Shown here piece by piece: positions 1 through 6,977 of a DNA stretch of 14,718 nucleotides. Below the pieces are notes generated by a model. It saw only the letters and a list, made by a program, of their open reading frames with translations. It was not told the origin of the DNA and did no database searches. The position numbers were made by a program, and so were the translations under genes. This DNA comes from CAVPHV01 sp964465915. Its GTDB lineage: Bacteria > Actinomycetota > Acidimicrobiia > Spongiisociales > UBA5794. How positions within the stretch are numbered: position 1 is the first letter of the stretch; every line of letters starts with the position of its first letter. Location of the stretch: the NCBI GenBank assembly GCA_964465915.1, contig CAYXMJ010000064.1, forward strand, positions 1-14,718, in the 5' to 3' direction.

Positions 1-806
1 TTGCCCTTGGTTGCTTCGAGCATCTTCTCCTCGGCCTTGGAGAACAGGACCTTGCGGCCCACCGGGTTCTCCTCGAGGGCAAGCTGCTGGAGTGCCGAAG
101 GCGACAACCACGAACGCATCCTGGTCAGACGGGCCTCGTCACCGGCGGGTGAGTCGATCGCCTCAAGCGCACGTTTGTGGGCAATGTCGATGAGCACTTC
201 CTGGGGGCAGATCTCGTCGACCATTCCCATCTTGAGGGCGCGGCGGGGACGTACATTGCGGCCGGTGAGGATGAGGTCGAGGCCGGCGGCGATTCCAATC
301 AACCGGGGGAGGCGCTGGGTCCCACCGCCGCCGGGGATGAGCCCGAGTTGGACCTCGGGCTGGCCGAGCTGGGTGCGCTTCTCGTCGTTGGATGCGATGC
401 GCATCGAGCAGGCGAGTGCAAGTTCCATGCCGCCACCGAGGCAGGCGCCGTGAATGGCGGCAACCACCGGTTTGCCGAGTTCGGTCGAGAGGGCTTCGAG
501 TCGAGCGAAAGCGGTGTGTACTTCGCCGAGCATCGTCACAGCCTCACCGGGATCGGTGAGGCTCTGCAGGAACCGGATGTCGGCGCCTGCCAGGAAGTTG
601 TCCGGTTTGGCCGAACTCAGCACCAGGGCCTTGATCGCTGGATCGGTTTCGCAGCGTTTGATGATCGTGACGAGGTCACCGGCGAGGTCGGGCCCGAGCG
701 TGTTCATGGTTTCGCCGGCGCGGTCCATGAGCGCGGTGGCCACCCCGTCGTCATCGACGGAGAAGTGGATGTGGTCGAGTTCGAGACCTGCGTTCTTGTT
801 CGCCAT
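1..806 (-). CDS. fadJ: Fatty acid oxidation complex alpha subunit FadJ-type, N-terminal part (partial)
   Basis: This is the multifunctional beta-oxidation subunit (enoyl-CoA hydratase, then 3-hydroxyacyl-CoA dehydrogenase). Only the first 268 residues are in the window; the gene runs off the left edge. What is visible is the crotonase domain (about residues 10-200). It has an AGADI oxyanion-hole segment at 73-77, GACLGGGMELALAC with the first catalytic Glu at 128, and GQPEVQLGLIPGGGGTQRLP with the second at 151. Family members are about 700 residues long, so the NAD-binding dehydrogenase half must lie outside. The ATG is two bases after the fadI stop, with a GGAG sequence ahead of it inside the end of fadI, so the pair is surely one operon and would act as a thiolase/hydratase-dehydrogenase complex. 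FadB is the alternative, but the FadI-type partner favours FadJ. Confidence 0.9.
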   Translation of the reverse strand, partial: MANKNAGLELDHIHFSVDDDGVATALMDRAGETMNTLGPDLAGDLVTIIKRCETDPAIKALVLSSAKPDNFLAGADIRFLQSLTDPGEAVTMLGEVHTAFARLEALSTELGKPVVAAIHGACLGGGMELALACSMRIASNDEKRTQLGQPEVQLGLIPGGGGTQRLPRLIGIAAGLDLILTGRNVRPRRALKMGMVDEICPQEVLIDIAHKRALEAIDSPAGDEARLTRMRSWLSPSALQQLALEENPVGRKVLFSKAEEKMLEATKG

Positions 807-808
807 TC

Positions 809-2116
809 CTAGCGCTCCAGGATCAGGGCGGCACCGAGGCCACCGGCCGCACATTGGGTGACGAGAGCCGTTCCACCGTCACGCCGTTCCAATTCGTTTG
901 CCATGGTCAGCGCCTGGCGGGCGCCGGTTGCGGCGAACGGGTGGCCGAGTGAGATGGATCCCCCATAGAGATTCAGCTTTTCGTGAGGTATCGCCCCGAT
1001 TGCCTTCTTGCGTCCGAGATACTGTTTGGCCCACTTGGCGCTCTTGAAGGCGGCGATGTTGGACAGCATCTGGGCGGCAAAGGCTTCGTGCATGTCGATC
1101 ACGTCGATGTCGTCCAGGCTCAGCCCGGCTCGGTCGAGGGCGATCGGCGTCGCAAACGATGGCCCCATCAGCATCTGCCAGCTCGGGTCGAGGGCGGCGA
1201 ACGCCCAGGAACGCACAAATGCCTTGGTTGTGAAGCCGAGTTTGTTGGCCGTCTTCTCTTCCATGAGGACGACCGCCGATGCACCGTCGGTGAGCGGTGA
1301 ACTGTTTCCGGCCGTGACGGTTCCGTAGCGACGGTCGAACACCGGACGGAGTGAGGCGAGCTTCTCCAACGTGCTGTCGGCTCGCGGGATGTTGTCCTTA
1401 TCGAAGGTCTTCGTGTACTTCGGCGGGATCGGCAGCGACATCACCTCGTCGTCGAACACGCCCTTCTCCCAGGCCTCGATGGCTTTCTGGTGAGATGTGT
1501 AGGCATATCTGTCTTGCGCCTCGCGGGAGATGCCGTTCTCACGGGCCATCTTTTCGGCCGCATCCCCCATGGTGAGCCCGGTCGACTTATCGGCGAGTTC
1601 CGGCGCTTTGGGGGTCAGATCTTTGGGGCGAAGGCGCGAGAACGCCCGCAGCTTCGAGCCCGTGTCCTTGGCCGCGTTGGCGGCCATCAGTGCGGTGACC
1701 ACGGCATCGTCGTACTGGATCGGAGGCTTCGAGAGGGTGTCGGACCCTCCGGCAATCACGATGTCCGCTTCGCCCATCAGGATGGCCTTTGTCCCGTCTA
1801 CGATCGCTTGGGTCGATGTGGCGCACGCCCGGCTCACAGAGAAGGCATCGATCGAGCGGGGCAGCGCGGTGCCGAGCACGATCTCACGGGCGATGTTCGG
1901 CGCGGTCACGTCGGCGACGACTGCGCCGTAGACAACCTGGTCGATCTGATCGCCCTCGAGCCCGTTGCGTTGCACAAGCTCGGTCACAACGGCCTTGCCG
2001 AGGTCGAGAGTGCTCAGGGAGCGGAAGTCGGTCCCCGACTTCATGAAGGGGGTGCGAAGACCGGCGACGATGGCGACTCTGCGCCCGTCGACGGTTCCTG
2101 GTGTTGGGGTAGCCAT
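809..2116 (-). CDS. fadI: 3-ketoacyl-CoA thiolase, FadI type
   Basis: This is an acetyl-CoA C-acyltransferase. It cleaves 3-ketoacyl-CoA with CoA to acetyl-CoA and a shortened acyl-CoA, the last step of beta-oxidation. The protein has 435 residues, almost the length of E. coli FadI (436). The nucleophile is Cys98 in SVSRACAT. The C-terminal active-site motifs are His392 in GGSISLGHPFAATGAR and Cys422 in QCAAGGLGAA. NEAF-type thiolase chemistry is represented by DMHEAFAAQ around 341-349. I chose the ATG at 2116, not a TTG 33 bases earlier, because GAGG lies 5 bases ahead of it and the protein then begins just before the conserved RRVAIVAGLRTPF strand. It is 84 bases downstream of the ABC exporter on the same strand, and fadJ follows at once. 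No clear own promoter was seen. Confidence 0.95.
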   Translation of the reverse strand: MATPTPGTVDGRRVAIVAGLRTPFMKSGTDFRSLSTLDLGKAVVTELVQRNGLEGDQIDQVVYGAVVADVTAPNIAREIVLGTALPRSIDAFSVSRACATSTQAIVDGTKAILMGEADIVIAGGSDTLSKPPIQYDDAVVTALMAANAAKDTGSKLRAFSRLRPKDLTPKAPELADKSTGLTMGDAAEKMARENGISREAQDRYAYTSHQKAIEAWEKGVFDDEVMSLPIPPKYTKTFDKDNIPRADSTLEKLASLRPVFDRRYGTVTAGNSSPLTDGASAVVLMEEKTANKLGFTTKAFVRSWAFAALDPSWQMLMGPSFATPIALDRAGLSLDDIDVIDMHEAFAAQMLSNIAAFKSAKWAKQYLGRKKAIGAIPHEKLNLYGGSISLGHPFAATGARQALTMANELERRDGGTALVTQCAAGGLGAALILER

Positions 2117-2179
2117 GTGCGCCTCACAGACGTTGAGCGGATGCGCCAATTCTGGCAGACCACGCCAGGGCCGGATCCG

Positions 2180-2200
2180 CCGCGGCGAGAACGGCCGCGG
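2180..2200 (-). terminator. GC hairpin directly after the ABC exporter stop codon
   Basis: A perfect 7-base inverted repeat (CCGCGGC at 2180-2186, GCCGCGG at 2194-2200, 7-base loop) begins at the base after the exporter's TGA on the minus strand. There is no U-tract after it, so it may be a weak terminator, an attenuator ahead of fadI or an mRNA-protecting hairpin, not a classical intrinsic terminator. Confidence 0.4.
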
Positions 2201-4039
2201 TCAGATCGGAGCAACCTCGGGAGCGGCTGCCTCCGTGCCGGTCCGGAACTGCTTGGTGTAGAGATCGGCGTAGAGGCCACCCTGTTCCAGCAACTCGTCG
2301 TGGGTTCCCTCCTGGACTATACGGCCGTCGTCGAGCACGAGGAGCCGATCGGCGTTGCGCACGGTGGAGAGCCGGTGGGCGATGACGAAGGTGGTGCGGC
2401 CCTCCATCAAGGCGTCGAGAGCCCCTTGGACGAGCGCCTCGGACTCGCTGTCGAGCGAACTCGTTGCCTCGTCGAGCACCAAGATGCGCGGGTCCTTGAG
2501 CAGCGCTCGGGCGATGGCAATGCGCTGGCGTTGACCACCTGAGAGTTTCATGCCGCGTTCACCCACGATCGTGTCGTAGCCGTCGGGGAACGCAACGATG
2601 AAGTCGTGGGCATTGGCCGCTCGAGCCGCGTCCTGCAGCTCGGAGTTGGTCGCCGTCGGCTTGCCGACCCGCAGGTTCTCCGCGATGGTCCCCGAGAAGA
2701 GTTGCGTTTCTTGCGGCACGGCGGCCATGCGGTGCCGCAGTTCGTCGAGGGTCACCTCGCGGACGTCGGTGTCATCGACCGTGATGACCCCGGAGGTAAC
2801 GTCAAAGAACCGGGGAATCAGCTGGACCAGCGTCGACTTGCCGGCACCGCTCGGACCGACCAGCGCTACGACCTCGCCGGCGCGGGCTTCGAGGGTGACC
2901 CCGTGGAGGACATGGACATCTCGGTCGCTGTACGTGAAATGGACATCGGTGAAGGCAACTCTGCCTTGGACCGGATCGATCGAGATCGGTTCGTCCGGCA
3001 CCTCCAGGTCGCTGCGTTCATCCAGCAGTTCGAAGATGCGGCGCGACGCTCCCAACGTCTCCTGGAGTTGGCTGTAGAGACCGGTGAGGGTGCCGATGGC
3101 GCCGGCCACCGTCAACGTGTAGAGCAGAAAGGAAACGAGTCCGCCGGCACTGAGGTCGCCGGCGAGGACGAGTCGGCCGCCTCGCCAGAGCACAAAGGCC
3201 AGCGTTCCGAAGGCGACAAACGTCACCGACGAGACGAACAGCGCCCGCCAACGCGCCCGACGCAGCGCCGTTGCGTAGGACGACTGGACGGCCTTGTCGT
3301 ACCGGTCGACCTCGGTCCTCTCGGCGCTGAACCACTTCACGACGCGGACCGCGGCGATGGACTCCTCGGCGTCGGCATTTGCTTCGGCGACGCGGTCCTG
3401 GAACTCGGTCGAGATCTTGCGCAGCCGCCGGCCAAAGAACGCCGCGGCCAAGATCATGATCGGCAGAAAGATCAGCACGGTGATCGAGAGCTGCGGGCTG
3501 ATCACAAAGAGAAGAACCACGCCGCCGATCAGGGTCAGGCTTTGCGACAGCGCGGCCGCCAATGAGGTGGATACGGTGGTCTGCACCACCGCGACGTCGG
3601 AGGTCAGCCGTGACGTGATCTCGCCGGTCTTGCGTCCGTCGAAGAACTTCACCGGCAAGGTCATGAGGTTCGAGTATGTGCTGCTGCGAAGATCGGCAAC
3701 TACACCCTCTCCCATTGCCGACAGCGCATAGGATCTGATGAAGCTGAAGGCGGCCTGGAAGAAGAACACGAGCAACAGGGCTACGGCGAGCCGATCGAGC
3801 GACGCCGTTGATCCGGATGCGGCCGTTTCGTCGACCATTTGATTGACGAGCTCGCCCATGATGAGCGGGAACACCAGACCCAAGGCGGCCGCAAAGACGA
3901 CGCCCACCATCGCAATGGCGAGGTGACCCTTGTATGGGGCAACAAAGCTGAACAGCCGTCGCAACTGATGCAGGTCGGCTCGCGTCGGGCGGGAGCCCTC
4001 GACCGCAGGTTGGTCACGACGCCGTGGGTTGCGGAACAT
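2201..4039 (-). CDS. ABC exporter, fused membrane and ATPase domains (MsbA/BmrA-like)
   Basis: This is a 612-residue half-transporter of the ABCB class, expected to work as a dimer exporting lipids or hydrophobic drugs across the cytoplasmic membrane. Six membrane helices lie within about residues 38-325. The ATPase domain holds Walker A GPSGAGKS (395-402), the Q-loop Gln443, signature LSGGQ (499-503), Walker B ILVLDE (519-524), D-loop SSLD (527-530) and the H-loop His555 in IAHRLST. All catalytic residues are present, so it should hydrolyse ATP. The substrate cannot be read from sequence. The chosen ATG at 4039 has no Shine-Dalgarno sequence but is preceded by TAGCCT seven bases upstream, which suggests a leaderless message. 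Earlier in-frame starts would run the gene almost into divergent tdh. It may be cotranscribed with fadI-fadJ, but an 84-base gap with a hairpin lies between. Confidence 0.93.
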   Translation of the reverse strand: MFRNPRRRDQPAVEGSRPTRADLHQLRRLFSFVAPYKGHLAIAMVGVVFAAALGLVFPLIMGELVNQMVDETAASGSTASLDRLAVALLLVFFFQAAFSFIRSYALSAMGEGVVADLRSSTYSNLMTLPVKFFDGRKTGEITSRLTSDVAVVQTTVSTSLAAALSQSLTLIGGVVLLFVISPQLSITVLIFLPIMILAAAFFGRRLRKISTEFQDRVAEANADAEESIAAVRVVKWFSAERTEVDRYDKAVQSSYATALRRARWRALFVSSVTFVAFGTLAFVLWRGGRLVLAGDLSAGGLVSFLLYTLTVAGAIGTLTGLYSQLQETLGASRRIFELLDERSDLEVPDEPISIDPVQGRVAFTDVHFTYSDRDVHVLHGVTLEARAGEVVALVGPSGAGKSTLVQLIPRFFDVTSGVITVDDTDVREVTLDELRHRMAAVPQETQLFSGTIAENLRVGKPTATNSELQDAARAANAHDFIVAFPDGYDTIVGERGMKLSGGQRQRIAIARALLKDPRILVLDEATSSLDSESEALVQGALDALMEGRTTFVIAHRLSTVRNADRLLVLDDGRIVQEGTHDELLEQGGLYADLYTKQFRTGTEAAAPEVAPI

Positions 4040-4046
4040 GGGGGAG

Positions 4047-4052
4047 AGGCTA
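4047..4052 (-). promoter_or_regulatory. Putative -10 box for leaderless ABC exporter transcript
   Basis: TAGCCT (minus strand) fits the actinobacterial TANNNT -10 pattern. Seven bases (CTCCCCC) separate it from the ATG at 4039, which would place the transcription start at or next to the start codon. No ribosome binding site is present. No convincing -35 box was seen. Confidence 0.45.
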
Positions 4053-4108
4053 CCGGCGCCGCGGCGTCGTGTGTCCGGGTACCGGCTGCCGGTCGGCATC
4101 CGGCCATG

Positions 4109-4114
4109 TAGCCT
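4109..4114 (+). promoter_or_regulatory. Putative -10 box for leaderless tdh-kbl transcript
   Basis: TAGCCT, the same hexamer as on the opposite strand at 4047-4052, lies eight bases before the tdh ATG. There is no good Shine-Dalgarno sequence. A weak -35-like CTGCCG lies at 4086-4091 (17-base spacer). A short inverted repeat, GCCGG (4088-4092) and CCGGC (4100-4104), sits between the -35 and -10 positions and could be an operator, although such repeats are common in GC-rich DNA. Confidence 0.45.
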
Positions 4115-4122
4115 ATGGATCC

Positions 4123-5202
4123 ATGCGAGCGTTGCGGAAGACGGCCCCTGGGGCAGGTCTCGAGATGGCCGATGTGCCGGTGCCCGACATCGGGCGGGAT
4201 GAGGTGCTCATCCAGGTCAAGGCGACGTCTATCTGCGGCACCGACCTGCACATCTACCGGTGGGATCCCTGGGCTGCCGAGCACGTGTTGGCGCCGCTCA
4301 CCGTCGGCCATGAGTTGTGCGGAATCGTGGTTGACCGCGGTTCCGCAGTGGATGAGCCGGCGATCGGGCAACTCGTCTCGGTGGAATCCCACGTGGTCTG
4401 TGAGCGCTGCTCCTGGTGCCGCACCGGCAAGGGTCATCTCTGCCCGCACACTCGCATTCTCGGGGTGCATCGTGATGGGGCATATGCCGACTTCGTCGCC
4501 GTCCCGTCCATCAACGCCTGGCCCGACCCTCCGACGATGCCGTATTCGATCGCATCATTGCAGGAGAACTTCGGTAATGCGGTGCACACCGCCAGCACGC
4601 CGACGCTTGCCGGGTGCAAGGTGCTGGTGACCGGCATGGGGCCGGTCGGCATCATGGCGCTGGCGGTGGCCAAGGCGCTCGGCGCCCGATCGGTGTTCGC
4701 CACCGACATCAGCGCATATCGGCTCGAACTCGCGGCGAAGATGGGCGCCGACCTAGCACTCAACCCGCTGACGGACGACGTCGATGCTGCGGTGCTCGAG
4801 GAGACAGACGGCGAAGGCGTGGACGTCTTGCTCGAGATGTCTGGCACCGCCCAGGCGATCGACACCGGGTTCAGCCTGCTCAAGCCCGGAGGAGAGGCCG
4901 CTCTGCTCGGGCTGACGTCTCATCCGCTCACGTTCGACCTCGATGACCACGTCATCTTCAAAGGCGCCACCGTCCACGGCATCTTCGGACGCAAGCTCTG
5001 GGAGACCTGGTACCAGACCCGCGGTCTGATGCGGTCTGGGGCGATCGATCTGGCTCCGATGGTGACTCACCGCTTCGCCTTAGAGGACTTCGAGCAGGCG
5101 TTTGCGCTCATGGATTCGGGCGAGTGCGGCAAGATCGTGATGTTCCCTGATCCGGCGGATGCCGACGGGCCGCTTTCCAACGATCCCCAGGAGGCCAGCT
5201 GA
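4123..5202 (+). CDS. tdh: L-threonine 3-dehydrogenase
   Basis: This is a zinc-dependent medium-chain dehydrogenase that oxidises L-threonine with NAD+ to 2-amino-3-ketobutyrate. The protein has 359 residues. Catalytic zinc ligands are Cys38 (TSICGTDLH) with His63-Glu64 (VGHE). Structural zinc ligands are Cys93, Cys96, Cys99 and Cys107; these positions match those known for E. coli Tdh. The Rossmann glycine motif GMGPVG is at 171-176, and ENFGNAVHTA (148-157) is the Tdh-type segment after the zinc lobe. The protein is about 18 residues longer than the E. coli enzyme because of an acidic, low-complexity tail. I chose the ATG at 4123 because the first conserved residues (MRALRKTAPG) start there. 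Its stop shares one base with the kbl start (TGATG), so the unstable product can pass directly to Kbl. Confidence 0.95.
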   Translation: MRALRKTAPGAGLEMADVPVPDIGRDEVLIQVKATSICGTDLHIYRWDPWAAEHVLAPLTVGHELCGIVVDRGSAVDEPAIGQLVSVESHVVCERCSWCRTGKGHLCPHTRILGVHRDGAYADFVAVPSINAWPDPPTMPYSIASLQENFGNAVHTASTPTLAGCKVLVTGMGPVGIMALAVAKALGARSVFATDISAYRLELAAKMGADLALNPLTDDVDAAVLEETDGEGVDVLLEMSGTAQAIDTGFSLLKPGGEAALLGLTSHPLTFDLDDHVIFKGATVHGIFGRKLWETWYQTRGLMRSGAIDLAPMVTHRFALEDFEQAFALMDSGECGKIVMFPDPADADGPLSNDPQEAS

Positions 5203-6386
5203 TGGGCAAGTCCGATTTCCTTGCGGCCGAACTCGCCGCGCTGCGCGAGGGGGGGAACTTCAACCGCATCCGCACCCTCGGCAGCCCCCAGGGCGGCTGG
5301 ATCGAGGCGGACGGCAAGCGTGTCCTCAACTTCTGTTCGAACAACTACCTCGGTCTGGCCAACGACCCGCGCCTGATCGAGGCCGCCAAGGCGGCTCTGG
5401 ACCGCTTCGGTATCGGGCCCGGCGCAGTGCGCAGTATCGCGGGGACCATGGACATCCACCGCGAATTGGAGCGCAGGCTCGCCGAATTCAAGGACGTACC
5501 CGGTGCCATCGCCTTGCAGTCAGGCTTCACCGCCAACCTGGCGGTCATCCCCGCCTTGGTCGGCGACGGCGATGTGATCGTCTCGGATGAGCTCAACCAC
5601 GCTTCGATCGTCGACGGCGTCAGGCTGTCCAAGGCTCGCCGGATGATCTACCCGCACGCCGATGTCAGCGCCCTCGAGGAACGACTCGTCGAGGCACGCC
5701 AGGCCGGCGCCAAGCAGATTCTGGTGATCACCGATGGGGTCTTCTCGATGGACGGCGACCTTGCTCCGCTCGACGGCATCGTCGCTGCGGCCGAGACGCA
5801 TGACGCGCTGGTCATGGTCGACGACGCTCACGGCGAAGGCGTGCTCGGCCGCGGCGGGCGTGGCATCGTCGACCACTTCGGCCTTCATGGCAAGGTGGAC
5901 ATCGAGGTGGGGACGATGTCAAAGGCCTTCGGAGTGGTGGGCGGCTACGTCGCCGGATCTCAAGACCTGGTCGAGTGGCTCACGCAGCGAGGGCGCCCGT
6001 TCTTGTTCTCCTCGGCCCCAACTCCGCCCGATGTCGCTGCCTGTCTTGCATCGGTGGACATCCTCGAATCATCGACCGAACTGGTTGATCGGCTCTGGGA
6101 GAACTCCCGGCAGTTCAAAGCGATGATGAGCGGCGCCGGCTTCGACATTGGGGTGAGTGAGACGCCGATTACGCCGGTGATGCTTGGCGACGTCAAGTTG
6201 GCTCGAGAGTTCTCGGCGCGGCTCTTCGATACGGAGGACGTGTTCGCTCAGGCTATTGGTTACCCAACCGTCCCGGTGGGCAAGGCGCGAATTCGGGTCA
6301 TGATTTCTGCCGCCCATAGCTCCGATGACCTCGAACGGGGCGCCGCCGCTTTTACCGCGGTCGGGCGCGCCCTCGGGGTGATCTGA
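5202..6386 (+). CDS. kbl: 2-amino-3-ketobutyrate CoA ligase (glycine C-acetyltransferase)
   Basis: This PLP enzyme of the alpha-oxoamine synthase family cleaves 2-amino-3-ketobutyrate with CoA to glycine and acetyl-CoA. It is 394 residues long (E. coli 398). The PLP lysine is Lys241 in GTMSKAFGVVGGYV. DELNHAS (129-135) and the PLP-ring aspartate in VMVDDAHGEG (204-213) are intact, as is the IGPGAVRSIAGT segment near residue 71. An excellent Shine-Dalgarno AGGAGG (5189-5194) lies 7 bases before the ATG inside the end of tdh, and the two genes overlap by one base, so they are coupled. BioF is the main look-alike family; the tdh partner and the Kbl-like N-terminus (CSNNYLGL after a glycine-rich lead) decide for Kbl. 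Confidence 0.95.
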   Translation: MGKSDFLAAELAALREGGNFNRIRTLGSPQGGWIEADGKRVLNFCSNNYLGLANDPRLIEAAKAALDRFGIGPGAVRSIAGTMDIHRELERRLAEFKDVPGAIALQSGFTANLAVIPALVGDGDVIVSDELNHASIVDGVRLSKARRMIYPHADVSALEERLVEARQAGAKQILVITDGVFSMDGDLAPLDGIVAAAETHDALVMVDDAHGEGVLGRGGRGIVDHFGLHGKVDIEVGTMSKAFGVVGGYVAGSQDLVEWLTQRGRPFLFSSAPTPPDVAACLASVDILESSTELVDRLWENSRQFKAMMSGAGFDIGVSETPITPVMLGDVKLAREFSARLFDTEDVFAQAIGYPTVPVGKARIRVMISAAHSSDDLERGAAAFTAVGRALGVI

Positions 6387-6412
6387 GGCGCCTGGCCTCG
6401 GCCGTGGCTGCC

Positions 6413-6448
6413 GGTTCGCAAAGTCGACACTCTGTCGGGCCGCGAACC
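6413..6448. repeat. Inverted repeat between kbl and the DUF454 gene
   Basis: GGTTCGC (6413-6419) is perfectly inverted as GCGAACC (6442-6448). Inside it, a second stem CGAC (6425-6428)/GTCG (6434-6437) can form around a 5-base loop. It starts 27 bases after the kbl stop and ends 4 bases before the putative -10 box of the next gene. It could be a terminator for tdh-kbl (no U-tract follows) or an operator for the DUF454 gene. Confidence 0.45.
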
Positions 6449-6452
6449 TGCA

Positions 6453-6458
6453 TAACAT
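6453..6458 (+). promoter_or_regulatory. Putative -10 box for leaderless DUF454 gene
   Basis: TAACAT matches TANNNT and lies seven bases (CTGGTTT) before the ATG at 6466. No Shine-Dalgarno sequence is present. TCGACA at 6424-6429 resembles a -35 box, but the 23-base spacer is too long, so the -35 is uncertain. Confidence 0.5.
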
Positions 6459-6465
6459 CTGGTTT

Positions 6466-6903
6466 ATGGAGTCCGATGTCGAAGTCAGCCGGAGCGTTCT
6501 GTTGCGCGTGGTCTACGCCACGCTTGGCTTCGCATTCCTCGGACTCGGGATAGCCGGCACCATCATTCCGGGCCTGCCCGGGACCATCAACCTGCTGGTG
6601 GCACTCTGGTTGTTCTCGATGTCGAGCGAGCGGATGCACCGCTGGATGCTGGCCAACAAGCTCTTTGGTAAGCAGTTGCGCGACTACAAGGACGGTCTTG
6701 GCATTCCTCGCCGCGTCAAGATCATTGCCGTCACCTCCATCGTGACGGCAGTCGGGGTCTCCACGGTCTTCTTCATCGACAGTCCCTGGCTGAGGGCGGG
6801 CCTGATTGTGTTCGGGCTCGTCGGAGTTTGGTTTGTCCTCAGCCGCCCGACTACCGAAGTCGAACTCGCCCGCCGCGCCGACGCCACCGCCGCGGCGAGA
6901 TAG
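6466..6903 (+). CDS. DUF454 / YbaN-like small inner-membrane protein
   Basis: This 145-residue membrane protein matches the DUF454 (YbaN) pattern: a first hydrophobic hairpin with LGLGIAGTIIPGLPGTINLLVA (about 24-46), then SSERMHRWMLANKLFGKQLRDY (53-74), GIPRRVK (79-85), and two more hydrophobic segments (about 86-104 and 109-126). The proline-glycine-rich turn IPGLPGT corresponds to the family's PLLPTTPF-type turn. The C-terminus is short, charged and alanine-rich. The biochemical role of the family is not established; it is predicted to sit in the cytoplasmic membrane with about four helices. It lies 79 bases after kbl and has its own promoter-like element, so it is probably a separate unit. 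It converges on the DivIVA-like gene. Confidence 0.8.
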   Translation: MESDVEVSRSVLLRVVYATLGFAFLGLGIAGTIIPGLPGTINLLVALWLFSMSSERMHRWMLANKLFGKQLRDYKDGLGIPRRVKIIAVTSIVTAVGVSTVFFIDSPWLRAGLIVFGLVGVWFVLSRPTTEVELARRADATAAAR

Positions 6904-6910
6904 CGAAACG

Positions 6911-6950
6911 GCGGCGACGGGTCGCCCCAGGGGGAAGGACGACCCGCCGC
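6911..6950. terminator. Hairpin between convergent DUF454 and DivIVA-like genes
   Basis: GCGGC (6911-6915) plus GGGTCG (6919-6924) pair with CGACCC (6940-6945) plus GCCGC (6946-6950). This gives an 11-base-pair stem with one 3-base bulge (GAC) and a 15-base loop. It sits in the 74-base gap between two stop codons facing each other, the usual place for a bidirectional terminator. There is no U-tract on either side. Confidence 0.5.
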
Positions 6951-6977
6951 TCTCAGCCCCACTCCGCCGGGGGTGAA

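Noticed and set aside
1490..2542. Long plus-strand reading frame of about 350 codons over fadI and the exporter
   Set aside because: It is an antisense shadow in GC-rich DNA; the minus strand encodes two well-recognised proteins across the same bases.
2606..3565. Long plus-strand reading frame of about 319 codons over the ABC exporter
   Set aside because: It is a shadow of the exporter gene, with a highly charged, family-less translation.
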